Source of the DNA: Syntrophus sp. (in: bacteria)
Lineage (GTDB): Bacteria; Desulfobacterota; Syntrophorhabdia; Syntrophorhabdales; Syntrophorhabdaceae
Direction of reading: 5' to 3'
Length of the DNA: 59,558 bases
Assembly (NCBI GenBank): GCA_013824645.1
Contig: PNOF01000009.1
Coordinates: forward strand, 1 to 59,558
The translations under genes and the position numbers were made by a program. Of this stretch, positions 23,763 to 33,200 are shown piece by piece. The notes under the pieces are model-generated. The model saw only the letters and a list, made by a program, of their open reading frames with translations. It searched no databases and was not told the origin of the DNA. The number at the start of each line of letters is the position of its first letter. Positions within the stretch are counted from its first letter, which is position 1.

Positions 23763-24420
23763 GCACTCCATTCTTTTTTTCAACGGGCTTGATAAGGACC
23801 TTCTTTGTATGACCTTCACCTTCACTCTTGGTAGTAATATTCCGGTTGTTTTTGAAAAGTGTGTGAACAATTCTTCTCTCATAAGGATTTAAGGGGTCTG
23901 TTTTAATTATCTTTCCCGTTCTTTTTACTCTGTCCGCTAATCTCTTAGCCATAATAGTGAGATATTGTTTTCTTTTTTCTCTATAACCATTTATATCTAC
24001 GAGTATTTTCAAATTTTGCTTGAATTTTTTTGCTACGGCAAGGCGCAGTAAATGCTGCAGTGACTCAAGGATATCACCGTCTTTGCCAATAAGGATATCC
24101 CCGTCATTGCATTGGATAAGAAAAACTATCCTGTCGAGGTTCTCGTTAATCTGGGAAACTTTTATGCTAAAAGATAAACCGATATGTTCACCGAGTTCAT
24201 TCAAAAACCGTATCCCGAATTCCTCAGGAGAATCATTTTCCTTAACTTCCTTAACCTTTGCGATAATCCTTACTTTTTTCGTTCCGAGAAGGCCTAAAAT
24301 ACCTTTTGTGTTGACTTCCTTTACTTCAATATCAAGGTCTTTTTCGTCAGTATTTAATGCCTGAGATGCTTTTTTAATAGCTTCTTCATAAGTTTTTCCT
24401 TCAACTTCAACAAAATCCAT
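23749..24420 (-). CDS. jag: Jag/KhpB RNA-binding protein
   Basis: The 223-residue protein has the three-part layout of the family: a Jag_N domain (about 1-50, with V-E-G-K-T-Y-E-E-A), a KH domain (about 85-150, with L-I-G-K-D-G-D-I-L), and an R3H domain (about 150-215, with N-P-Y-E-R-R-I-V-H). It binds RNA and is linked to cell envelope and division control in other bacteria. It lies between yidC and mnmE as usual. Its stop overlaps the mnmE start. The ATG at 24420 has ggagg upstream. Confidence 0.93.
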   Translation of the reverse strand: MDFVEVEGKTYEEAIKKASQALNTDEKDLDIEVKEVNTKGILGLLGTKKVRIIAKVKEVKENDSPEEFGIRFLNELGEHIGLSFSIKVSQINENLDRIVFLIQCNDGDILIGKDGDILESLQHLLRLAVAKKFKQNLKILVDINGYREKRKQYLTIMAKRLADRVKRTGKIIKTDPLNPYERRIVHTLFKNNRNITTKSEGEGHTKKVLIKPVEKKNGVHGRR

Positions 24421-24432
24421 GTATCCTCCTCC

Positions 24433-26037
24433 TCAACTCACCTTCTTGTTGATATAGTATTGTTGTCCTATGGAGATGACGTTGTTGACCAACCAGTAGA
24501 GCACCAATCCTGATGGGAACCCCCAGAATAAAAAGGTAAAAACTATGGGCATCATCAACATCATCTTTTCCTGCATAGGGTCAGCCGCCGTTGGGGTCAT
24601 CTTTTGCTGGATCAGCTGAGTAATACCCATAATCAGGGGCAGTATCCTTATGGGTAGAGTATAACCGGCGACGGTAAAGGAGAATAAATCCTCAGGTGCA
24701 GACAGGTCGTTGATCCAGAACATGAAAGGCGCATGGCGAAGCTCGATGGCGGCAGAGAGGCCCTTATAAAGCGCAAAGAAAACGGGAATTTGTACGATCA
24801 TGGGCAGGCATCCACCCATAGGGTTAATGCTCCTTGATTTATAGAGATCCATCATTTCCTTATTAAGCTGCTCCTTGTTGTTGGCATATTTTTCTCGTAA
24901 AGTTTTGATTAATGGCTGTAAATCCTGCATCTTTTTCATACTCTTATAACTCTTGACGCTTAAGGGGTAGAAGATAAGCTTTATAAGAATGGTGAGCAGG
25001 ATAATGTCAATGCCGAAGTTATGGGTCAACCGGTTCGAAAAACTAAGTCCCAGGATAAGGGGTTTTGCGATGATGTCGAACCATCCGAAATCATTTATTT
25101 TTTCTGCTTTTATATTAAGGCTTTGCAGTATTTCGGATTTTTTGGGACCAAAGTATAGTTTTCCCGAAATAGACCCCTTGTCTGCGCTCAGACGCATGAC
25201 AGGAATATTATTATCAGTTTTAAAATACGTAAGGGACGGCTTTTTATCGTTTTCAGGGATCCATATGAATGCAAAGAAACCCTCATCGAACCCGGCATAA
25301 GTATAATTTTTATTGAATTCCAAAGTTTTGTCTACTTTTTCAATCTGTTCAAGTGATTTGCCATTGAATACAAAGGGCCCCTTGAATGTGTAGCTCGATT
25401 CATTTTTGTCTGAAATAACTGCAAAATCGTAATAAATATCTTTTATATCAGATGGTTCTATTTCAATATTCAAGTCAATTATGTAGTTGTCGGGATAAAA
25501 GGTATATATTTTTTTAACTTTTATGCCATTGTCCATGGATCCGGAAAGAACGAGCCTTTCAGGTTTGTCGGTAACGGTTATGCTTGCACGGTCAGCCTTA
25601 AAATAGGTGCTGTCGTTTGCTGCATTTTTTGTGAGCTTTTGAAACCCCTTTGGTAGATAGATGTATGGTGTCACATTTTCGATGACTTCCTTATCTTTTG
25701 TTCCCTTAACGGATTCTTTGTATTTCTTGAGTTGGACACCGGCGATACCTCCGCCGAGATCACTGAGAGTTACCTTGAGGTAAGGTGTTTCAACAATGAT
25801 CTGTTTATTGATTTTTTTCTCTATTATTGGAGAATTGACTTCATTTTTCAATGTGCCACTTTCTTTTTTTGTTTCTTTTGTGCTGCTATTATCTCCTTTT
25901 GATGAGGGCGTGCTGGCTTGAGGTTGGCTTTGTACCGCTACAGTCTCTTTTTGGGTTTCCCTGGGGATAATATACATCTGAAACACGAGAATAATGGCCA
26001 TAATGAGACCAAGTGCTAATATGCTGCGTTTGTCCAT
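24433..26037 (-). CDS. yidC: Membrane protein insertase YidC
   Basis: YidC inserts proteins into the inner membrane with or without Sec. The 534-residue protein has an N-terminal anchor span (about 6-24), a Ser/Thr/Lys-rich linker, a large periplasmic beta domain (about 75-320), and the conserved insertase core (about 335-530) with K-M-Q-D-L-Q-P, N-P-M-G-G-C-L-P and F-F-A-L-Y-K-G. The C-terminus ends basic. It is flanked by yidD and jag. Everything looks standard for a gram-negative. Confidence 0.96.
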   Translation of the reverse strand: MDKRSILALGLIMAIILVFQMYIIPRETQKETVAVQSQPQASTPSSKGDNSSTKETKKESGTLKNEVNSPIIEKKINKQIIVETPYLKVTLSDLGGGIAGVQLKKYKESVKGTKDKEVIENVTPYIYLPKGFQKLTKNAANDSTYFKADRASITVTDKPERLVLSGSMDNGIKVKKIYTFYPDNYIIDLNIEIEPSDIKDIYYDFAVISDKNESSYTFKGPFVFNGKSLEQIEKVDKTLEFNKNYTYAGFDEGFFAFIWIPENDKKPSLTYFKTDNNIPVMRLSADKGSISGKLYFGPKKSEILQSLNIKAEKINDFGWFDIIAKPLILGLSFSNRLTHNFGIDIILLTILIKLIFYPLSVKSYKSMKKMQDLQPLIKTLREKYANNKEQLNKEMMDLYKSRSINPMGGCLPMIVQIPVFFALYKGLSAAIELRHAPFMFWINDLSAPEDLFSFTVAGYTLPIRILPLIMGITQLIQQKMTPTAADPMQEKMMLMMPIVFTFLFWGFPSGLVLYWLVNNVISIGQQYYINKKVS

Positions 26038-26049
26038 TTGATGCCTCCG

Positions 26050-26259
26050 TTATTTTACCGGGTCGTATCCCCCGGGAAAAAAAGGATTGCATCTCAGAAT
26101 CCTCTTCAAACCCAGCAGAATACCCTTCCAGATACCTTTTTTTGCTATGGCTTCAGCCATGTAACAGGAGCAGGTTGGATAAAACCTGCACTCGGTTGGG
26201 ACATACGGTGAGATGAACGATCTATATAGGTTTACGCAATAAATAGCTATTCTTTTCAT
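26050..26259 (-). CDS. yidD: Membrane insertion factor YidD
   Basis: The 69-residue protein has the family pattern: an amphipathic start with L-Y-R-S-F-I-S-P, C-R-F-Y-P-T-C-S-C-Y near the centre, G-I-L-L-G-L-K-R-I-L-R-C-N-P, and G-G-Y-D-P. It helps YidC insert membrane proteins. It overlaps the rnpA stop by four bases. Present between rnpA and yidC as usual. Confidence 0.95.
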   Translation of the reverse strand: MKRIAIYCVNLYRSFISPYVPTECRFYPTCSCYMAEAIAKKGIWKGILLGLKRILRCNPFFPGGYDPVK

Positions 26260-26609
26260 TGCCTGGTGCTCGTATGTATCTTTCGTGTCCTTAGCAGGTT
26301 ACCCAATTCATCCTCTATTTCCTTTAGAAATATTTTATGTGGAACCCGCTTTACCTTGATTAAATTATCGTAGCCCTCAACAAAAAGATCCTTATGCAAG
26401 CGATAGGACTCTTTAATGAGCCTTCTTACACGGTTTCTTACTACCGCATCCCCGACCTGTTTACGAATGGTAACGGCGATCCGCTTGAATTCGTACCTGT
26501 TTTTATGGATGAGAAGGGAAAAATGTTTCGTTTCTGAGCATTTTGTCCATTGTGTACCCCGGAAATCCCCCCTTTTAAGTCTTTCGTTTTTTGTCAGGGT
26601 GTAATTCAT
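26256..26609 (-). CDS. rnpA: Ribonuclease P protein component
   Basis: The 117-residue protein helps the RNase P RNA mature tRNA 5' ends. It begins with a lysine-rich helix (L-T-K-N-E-R-L-K-R-G) and has the RNR signature R-N-R-V-R-R-L-I-K-E-S-Y-R. It follows rpmH in the standard order and overlaps yidD. The RNase P RNA itself is not in this window. Confidence 0.94.
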   Translation of the reverse strand: MNYTLTKNERLKRGDFRGTQWTKCSETKHFSLLIHKNRYEFKRIAVTIRKQVGDAVVRNRVRRLIKESYRLHKDLFVEGYDNLIKVKRVPHKIFLKEIEDELGNLLRTRKIHTSTRQ

Positions 26610-26696
26610 AAGATTCCATGATCAGTGGTAGACAGTGGAAAATAGATTGAAACTGCCAAAAACCCTCTACGCCATAATCTTCCATGGACCAAATTA

Positions 26697-26831
26697 TTAT
26701 ACGGTAAGGCTTTTGCGTCCTTTTGCCCGTCTTCTTCTAATTACTTCTCTGCCGGAAGCAGTTCTCATTCTCACAAGGAAGCCATGGGTTCTCTTTCTGC
26801 TTTTGTTGTGAGGTTGGTATGTCCTTTTCAT
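26697..26831 (-). CDS. rpmH: Ribosomal protein bL34
   Basis: This 44-residue frame, too short for most screens, reads [18 protein letters not shown] and ends G-R-K-S-L-T-V. It is the highly conserved large-subunit protein bL34. It heads the minus-strand rpmH-rnpA-yidD-yidC-jag-mnmE cluster. A ribosome site (gaggtgaaggca) lies upstream. dnaA, often next door, is absent: an EF-G paralog is divergent instead. Confidence 0.97.
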   Translation of the reverse strand: MKRTYQPHNKSRKRTHGFLVRMRTASGREVIRRRRAKGRKSLTV

Positions 26832-27086
26832 GTTGCCTTCACCTCGGTTAAGATTTGGAATTATTACTTAAACATAAAATAGCAAGGGAGTCAATAAATA
26901 CCAGACAGAATAAGGGGTTATATGTTATAGGCTAAAGGTGATAAACCTATTGGTTATTTCTAATTGGTAACCCAATTACCTGGTACCTAATTACTTGTTT
27001 GTACCTTTTAATTCTTGATTTATAGCGAAAATTAATGTTAAATTCACTGGATTTCATCGTTATTTAACGTCTCGAAAGGAGTTTAC
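26832..27086. other. Divergent intergenic region
   Basis: About 255 bases separating rpmH (minus) from the EF-G-like gene (plus). AT-rich with several TTAATTAC-like words and a run of taattggtaacc / ggtaccta that is mildly repetitive. No clear promoter consensus, RNA or terminator could be fixed by eye. Confidence 0.4.
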
Positions 27087-29183
27087 ATGAAAAAGTACGA
27101 GCCTGACGCGATAAGAAATGTAGGTATATTTTCCCATGGAGGAGAGGGCAAGACGTCAATTGTCGAGGCTATGCTTTTTCTCGCAGGTGAGAATACAAGA
27201 CTTGGCAGTGTGAATGATGGTACATCTCTCATGGACTACGAGCCCGAAGAGATAGAGAGAAAAGCAACCATTGCTTCCTCACTTGCCTGTTTCGAATGGG
27301 GTAAGAACAAAATCAATCTTCTCGATACGCCCGGTGATGACAATTTTATATCTGACGCAAAGCTCTGTATGAGGGTTGTTGATGGCGCAGTTGTTGTTGT
27401 CAGCGCTGTTTCCGGGGTAAAGGTCCAGACAGAAAAAGTATGGCAGTATGCTAATGAATTCTCTGTTCCAGTCGGCCTCTTTGTGAATAAAGTTGATCGC
27501 GAAAGGGCTGATTTTAGCAGAACTGTGGAAGACCTCCAGAAAAACCTTTCCGATAAAACGGTTTTGGTTATTCAGATACCAATGGGTGCTGAAGAAAATT
27601 TTAAGGGTGTTATTGATCTGTTGTCCATGAAGGCATACGCCTACAAGAAGGACCTTTCCGGTAGTTTTGATCTTATTGATATCCCCCCGGAATACCTTGA
27701 TGAAGCAAAAAAATATAGAGAGAAAGTCGTTGAAACGGCAGTTGAAATGGACGATGAGGTGATGGAACGTTATCTCAACGGTGATGAAATTACCGATGAG
27801 GAAGTTGAGAAGTGTTTGCGGGCAGGTGTATGGGCCCGTAAGATTGCCCCTGTTACGTGCGGTTCTGCGGCAATGAATATTGGCATCAATGTGCTCCTTG
27901 ATAATATGGTGAAATATTTTCCGCCTCCAACATATAGAAATGAAGTAGAGGGCATTAATATAAAAACCGGCGATAAGATGATGAGGGAAATGTCTGCAAG
28001 CCAACCCTTCAGTGCATTTATATTTAAAACATTTACAGACCCATTTGCCGGTAAACTGACGCTTTTCAGGGTCTACTCAGGGGAATTACATCCTGATATG
28101 ACTGTGCTGAATGTTACAAAGGATGAAAAAGAGAGGATAGGGCAGATTTTTTATTTGGTTGGCAAGAAACAGAAGCCTGCTGGTTTTGCAAGCGCAGGTG
28201 ACATTGCCGTTGTGGCAAAACTAAAAGAGGCGGGTACCGGCGATACTCTCTGTGATGATAAATCGCCTATCAGATATGAAAGCGTTAAGCTGGCTCCTCC
28301 GGTTATATCCTTTTCTCTTCACCCGAAGGCGAAAGGTGATGAGGACAAGCTCAATACATCACTTGCCAAACTCATAGAAGAAGATCAGACCATCAGATAT
28401 TCAAGAGATGAACAGACAAAAGAATTTCTCCTCTCCGGTATGGGTCAGGTCCATATCGAGGTTATTGTTGAAAAAATGAAAAGGAAATTTGGTGTCGAAG
28501 TAGAGCTGCATGAGCCAAAAGTTCCTTATAAAGAAACGATTAAAGGCACAACGAAGGTGCAGGGAAAATATAAGAAACAGTCTGGTGGTAAAGGACAGTA
28601 TGGTGATACCTGGCTCGAGATGAGTCCGCTCCCGAAAGGCTCGGGATTTGAATTTGCCGATAAGGTTGTCGGTGGATCCGTGCCACGACAGTATATACCG
28701 GCCGTTGAAAAGGGTATTGTTGAGGCGATGCATCAGGGCATACTTGCCGGTTACCCTGTCGTAGATTTTAGAGTTGCCCTTTATGATGGCTCCTATCATG
28801 ATGTTGATTCATCGGAAATGGCATTCAAGATTGCTGCATCAATGGGATTTAAGAAAGGTCTGGAACAGTGCAAACCGGCGCTCCTTGAGCCCATTATGAA
28901 GATGGAAGTCATTGTCCCTGATGAAAATATGGGTGATATTATGGGTGATATGAACTCACGAAGAGGCAAAATTATAGGTGTCGAATCCAGTGGAAACAAC
29001 CAGGTTGTCAAAGCTGCTGTCCCGATGGCAGAAGTCCTTCGATATGCTCCTGACTTACGGTCAATGACAGGCGGCAGGGGTACATTCGCTATGGTATTTG
29101 ATCATTATGAAGAAGTTCCCGCACATATAGCTGAAAAGATTATTGAGGCTGCAAAGAAGGAAAAAGAACAACAGGAGAAGTAA
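27087..29183 (+). CDS. Elongation factor G paralog (EF-G2/FusA2-like)
   Basis: The 698-residue protein has all five EF-G domains. The G domain differs from housekeeping EF-G: the P-loop is S-H-G-G-E-G-K-T-S where EF-G usually has A-H-I-D-A-G-K-T-T, and the G3 motif is D-T-P-G-D-D-N-F instead of D-T-P-G-H-V-D-F, while N-K-V-D is kept. These changes mark the divergent EF-G-like branch, thought to have special or weak translocation or recycling roles. Domain IV still has R-R-G-K-I-I-G. It stands alone with a strong ribosome site (aaaggag). Confidence 0.88.
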   Translation: MKKYEPDAIRNVGIFSHGGEGKTSIVEAMLFLAGENTRLGSVNDGTSLMDYEPEEIERKATIASSLACFEWGKNKINLLDTPGDDNFISDAKLCMRVVDGAVVVVSAVSGVKVQTEKVWQYANEFSVPVGLFVNKVDRERADFSRTVEDLQKNLSDKTVLVIQIPMGAEENFKGVIDLLSMKAYAYKKDLSGSFDLIDIPPEYLDEAKKYREKVVETAVEMDDEVMERYLNGDEITDEEVEKCLRAGVWARKIAPVTCGSAAMNIGINVLLDNMVKYFPPPTYRNEVEGINIKTGDKMMREMSASQPFSAFIFKTFTDPFAGKLTLFRVYSGELHPDMTVLNVTKDEKERIGQIFYLVGKKQKPAGFASAGDIAVVAKLKEAGTGDTLCDDKSPIRYESVKLAPPVISFSLHPKAKGDEDKLNTSLAKLIEEDQTIRYSRDEQTKEFLLSGMGQVHIEVIVEKMKRKFGVEVELHEPKVPYKETIKGTTKVQGKYKKQSGGKGQYGDTWLEMSPLPKGSGFEFADKVVGGSVPRQYIPAVEKGIVEAMHQGILAGYPVVDFRVALYDGSYHDVDSSEMAFKIAASMGFKKGLEQCKPALLEPIMKMEVIVPDENMGDIMGDMNSRRGKIIGVESSGNNQVVKAAVPMAEVLRYAPDLRSMTGGRGTFAMVFDHYEEVPAHIAEKIIEAAKKEKEQQEK

Positions 29184-29263
29184 AAAGGCAGCATAGAGGC
29201 TGGCGCATAGAGTAAATGACAGAAGAGTTAGGAAAATGAAAAGTGCAAGATATAAATAATCAG

Positions 29264-29286
29264 GCCCCGCATAGCGGGGCTTTTCT
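29264..29286 (+). terminator. Intrinsic terminator after the EF-G-like gene
   Basis: GCCCCGC and GCGGGGC (29264-29270 and 29274-29280) form a perfect seven-pair stem with a three-base loop, followed by TTTTCTTTTT. Confidence 0.9.
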
Positions 29287-29329
29287 TTTTCTGCTCTTAC
29301 TCGTTTTTTCATTTACAGGAGGTTAAAGA

Positions 29330-29773
29330 ATGAGGGCTGTAATTCAAAGGGTCAAAGAAGCATCAGTAAAGGTTAAGGGGGAAGTTGTGGGCGAAATAGG
29401 GCAGGGGCTTCTTGTTTTACTTGGCATCTCCCAAGGTGACACAGCCGCTGATATTCCCTGGATGATCGATAAAATCATAAATTTGCGAATATTCGAGAAA
29501 GAAGATGGCAAGTTTGATCAATCTCTTCTTGACATCGACGGAGCGCTTCTCGTTGTGTCTCAGTTCACCCTCTACGGAGACTGTTCAAGGGGAAGACGGC
29601 CTTCATTTTCTGAAGCGATGAGTGCGCAGGAAGCAAAGACCTACTTCGATATGTTTCTTGAAAGGGCCAAAGAAAAAATCGCCAAGGTCGAAAAAGGTAC
29701 TTTTCAGGCATCCATGGAGGTTTCTCTTGTCAATGAAGGTCCTGTAACAGTTATTATAGATTCAAAACAATAA
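29330..29773 (+). CDS. dtd: D-aminoacyl-tRNA deacylase
   Basis: The 147-residue protein removes D-amino acids and glycine mischarged on tRNA. The two cross-subunit active-site motifs are present: S-Q-F-T-L-Y-G-D near residue 78 and the C-terminal N-E-G-P-V-T. Length is normal and the frame is intact, with aggagg upstream of the ATG. The 3' end lies in a 24-bp inverted duplication described separately. Confidence 0.96.
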   Translation: MRAVIQRVKEASVKVKGEVVGEIGQGLLVLLGISQGDTAADIPWMIDKIINLRIFEKEDGKFDQSLLDIDGALLVVSQFTLYGDCSRGRRPSFSEAMSAQEAKTYFDMFLERAKEKIAKVEKGTFQASMEVSLVNEGPVTVIIDSKQ

Positions 29774-29793
29774 TAATTGTTACAGGACCTTCA
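29734..29793. repeat. Inverted duplication across the end of dtd
   Basis: The 24 bases at 29734-29757 (the codons for the G-P-V-T motif) are repeated in reverse complement at 29770-29793 with one mismatch, leaving a 12-base loop that contains the stop codon region. It makes a strong hairpin but has no T-run. Confidence 0.8.
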
Positions 29794-30251
29794 TCAATAT
29801 GCGACATTCAATATGTATAAATGTAATTAATGCAATAGCTTGCAACATTTATCTTGACAGTTTTTTTCTTTATTTATTATAATCGAGTTCACTTAACAAT
29901 TTTGTGGGGGATCGGGGAGTTTGTTTTATATATCAGTGAAAATACCAGAAAATTCCTTTACATAAGAAAGTTTTAATAAGATAACGAACCAATGTGGTAT
30001 AATCTTCACGGTAGTAAGAATTGGTATTTTTTGTGATTGGTACAAAACGAATAAAATTGTTATATCCAAATACAAAATTATTCCTTTGTTTCCCTGTTAT
30101 TGTTATGCAGTCAGGGGAATATCGATATGGTGGTAAGTGATAACATTGTTGATTGGTACGCTTTCGTATGTTTTTTTCTTGTGGCAGGAGACATCACATG
30201 GTATTGAGATTGGGCAGTCCACAAAAACCGCTGTAGGATGGTCTGTAAAGT
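29794..30251. other. Intergenic region before the repeat-protein gene
   Basis: About 460 AT-rich bases. No gene, RNA family or clear terminator is visible. The start codon at 30252 is preceded by an in-frame stop three codons back and no strong ribosome site. A long 5' leader is possible. Confidence 0.4.
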
Positions 30252-33200
30252 ATGAGTAATGTTTCTCAAAACGACAACCTTGATACCACTAATCATATTC
30301 TCAAAACCCTAAAAGCACCTCATTCGCTTGATAATGCCACCGTTGATACCGCATTACATTATCTTTTTTCTACCCAAAACGAGGATGGGGGCTGGGGAGG
30401 GCGACAAGGTGACGAAAGTAGCATCTTCATGACAGCGATGACAATAATGACGCTTCAACAGTTTTCTCAGACAGCAGAACTTGCGGACTCCATTACCAAA
30501 GCTGTAGGTTATCTTGTAACAAAACAGAACCAGGACGGTGGATTTGGATCTGTTTTGTCAACTGTCCACGATACGGCTCTCGCGTATATTGTCCTTGCAA
30601 GGGTACCAATCGATGCCAAGGCCCTTAATGATGTATCGGATTATCTTCTTTTGTCTCAGTTTGAGAACGGTTCATGGAATGATGACGCTTATTCAACAGC
30701 GCTGGTGCTTAGGGCATTGTGTTGCTCAGAGAGTGATTCAATGCAAATATCGCAACCAGAAAAAGAAGGTATCATTGGTCAGTCTCCTGACGGCTTGACA
30801 AATATGCCTTTTGAGGATACTTCGGCGGATGTTAAAATAACTCCCGAGATGGATAAGGAGGGAGTAAACGGTCAGCTTCGTCAGGATCAAACCGTAGAAA
30901 TGTCTGGTTCTCTCGACGCATCAGCAATAGGTGGTCAAGGTGAAACCCTTAATATCGAAAAATTGAGAGAAAGCATTCCTGTCGTTAAAGTGGAAACCGT
31001 TCAAAGAGAAGATAAAAGAAAGGTTTCTCTTTTGGCACGGCGCAAGGCTAGCGCTTATGTTGCACAAGAATCAGGAATAGTTGCAATCAATGAAACGCCG
31101 ACTTTTGATCCACCGCTTAGCATAGATCTTCCCTTAGCAACATTGGGAAGTATTATTGGCAAGGTTTTTGACGATGTGTCAAAAGGACCAGTGCAAAATG
31201 TATCGATAACCCTTACAGGAGGTTTATCTGCAAAGACAGACAGCCGGGGGGCATTTGTCATTAATGACGTTATGCCTGATACCTATAAGATAGCAATTTA
31301 CAAAGAGGGCTATACGGACCAATCCCGCGAAGACACCGTAACGGCCGATGCAACAACTGAGATGCAGACAATTTACCTTACCCCGCTTTGCTTGGAAAAT
31401 GATAGCGGACCATTATCCGATATGATAACTGACAGGCCGACCATACATAATGTGCCGGAATCACCATTCATGTTCATATCCGGATTGATTACTGATGTAT
31501 CAACAAATAAACCCATTAAAAATGTCATCATCAGGATATTGGAAACTGAGCATACGTTTCAGACTTTACCTGACGGGGTTTATACCCTATCTGACATTAA
31601 CCTCCTTGAGTTTAACATTGAAATTGTTGCTAGTGGCTATAACACAAAAGTTGTGGAGATTCGTGAATCAACATGGGGTACCCACACTATTGATTTGACC
31701 CTTGAACCGAACCGGGCACAGATGTGGATTAAACCGGACCAAACTTTAAGTCCTGCTGTAATAACCCCTGATGAAGATAAACAGGTCAAAATAGGCATTC
31801 GTTTGGAGGGAATGAAGGTAGCCTCCAATCCGGTTGTTCTCTATGCCATTACCAATACAACAGGGGATCGTATAGCAGTTGCTTTTGACAAATCCATGTT
31901 TGACCCCTCCGATAAACATACACAGTTTACCGTTCTTGTAGATGATATTTTAGAGCCTGTTATAAATGCGGCATTGAATACGCCGGATATCACAAAGATA
32001 GACTTGACACTGGAATCATCAGTGGTTCAGGGTCAGGTTATTTCGCTGAGTTATTTAGCCGGTGATATAGAATCAACAGAAGGTAAACATTTGATATCAT
32101 TTAACAATCAGGCGGTAGTTAATAAAGTATCGGCGCCGATATACAACCAGGGTGGTTTTGGCTTCAGTGGTCTTATCGCCCCAAACCCGTTAGGAAACAG
32201 TATTGTTATGACGGGATATAACCAATGGCCACAAGGATTTTATAAGAGCGTACTTGCTTTTGCGGGTAGTATATTTGATGGGCAGTGTATGTGGATGATC
32301 CCGGCCAATGCTGATAGTGTTGTTAAGATAGATAAGAATACAGGGGTCATGACCGGTTACAATAAATGGCCTTCAGGGTTCAGGAAGGGTAATCTTGCCT
32401 TCGCAGGTGGTGTATTCGATGGTCAGAATATATGGATGATTCCACTGAATGCAGACAGGGTAATAAAAATAGATAAGGATACAGGGGTCATGACCGGATA
32501 TGACCAATGGCCTTCGGAGTTCAGCAAGGGTGGGCATGCCTTCGCAGGCGGTGTATTCGATGGTCAGAATATATGGATGATCCCATCGTATGCAGACAGG
32601 GTAATAAAAATTGATAAAGATACAGGGGAAATGACAGGTCATAATCAATGGCCTTCAGGATTTATTAAGGGTGGATATGCCTTCGCAAGCACTGTATTCG
32701 ATGGACAGAATATATGGATGATTCCGGCAAATGCAGACAGGGTAATAAAAATCGATAAAGATACAGGGGAAATGACAGGTCATAATCAATGGCCTTCAGG
32801 GTTTATCAAAGGCGAATATGCCTTCGCAGGCGGTGTATTCGATGGCCAGAATATCTGGATGGTTCCGTACTATGCAGATAGGGTAATAAAAATAGATAAG
32901 GATACGGGGGCTATGACAGGGTCTAATCAAAGACCTCCGGAGTTTAACAAAGTTGAATATGCCTTCGCAGGCGCTGTATTCGATGGCCAGAATATCTGGA
33001 TGATACCGTTGAATGCAAATAAGGTAATCAAGATAGACAAGAATACAGATGCTGCGACAGGTTACAATCAATGGCCTTCAGGTTTTAGCAAAGGCATCAA
33101 CGCCTTCGCAGGCGCTGTATTCGATGGCCAGAATATCTGGATGATACCTTCATATGCGGATAAGGTAATAAGACTTTCTTCTTTTTCAACAATGTCGGTT

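Noticed and set aside
29774-30251. Possible riboswitch upstream of the repeat-protein gene
   Set aside because: I looked for cyclic-di-GMP, cobalamin, thiamine and SAM core motifs and could not find any convincing set.
32208-33194. CRISPR-like repeats
   Set aside because: The 141-bp period is exact, in frame and without spacers, so it is a protein-repeat region.
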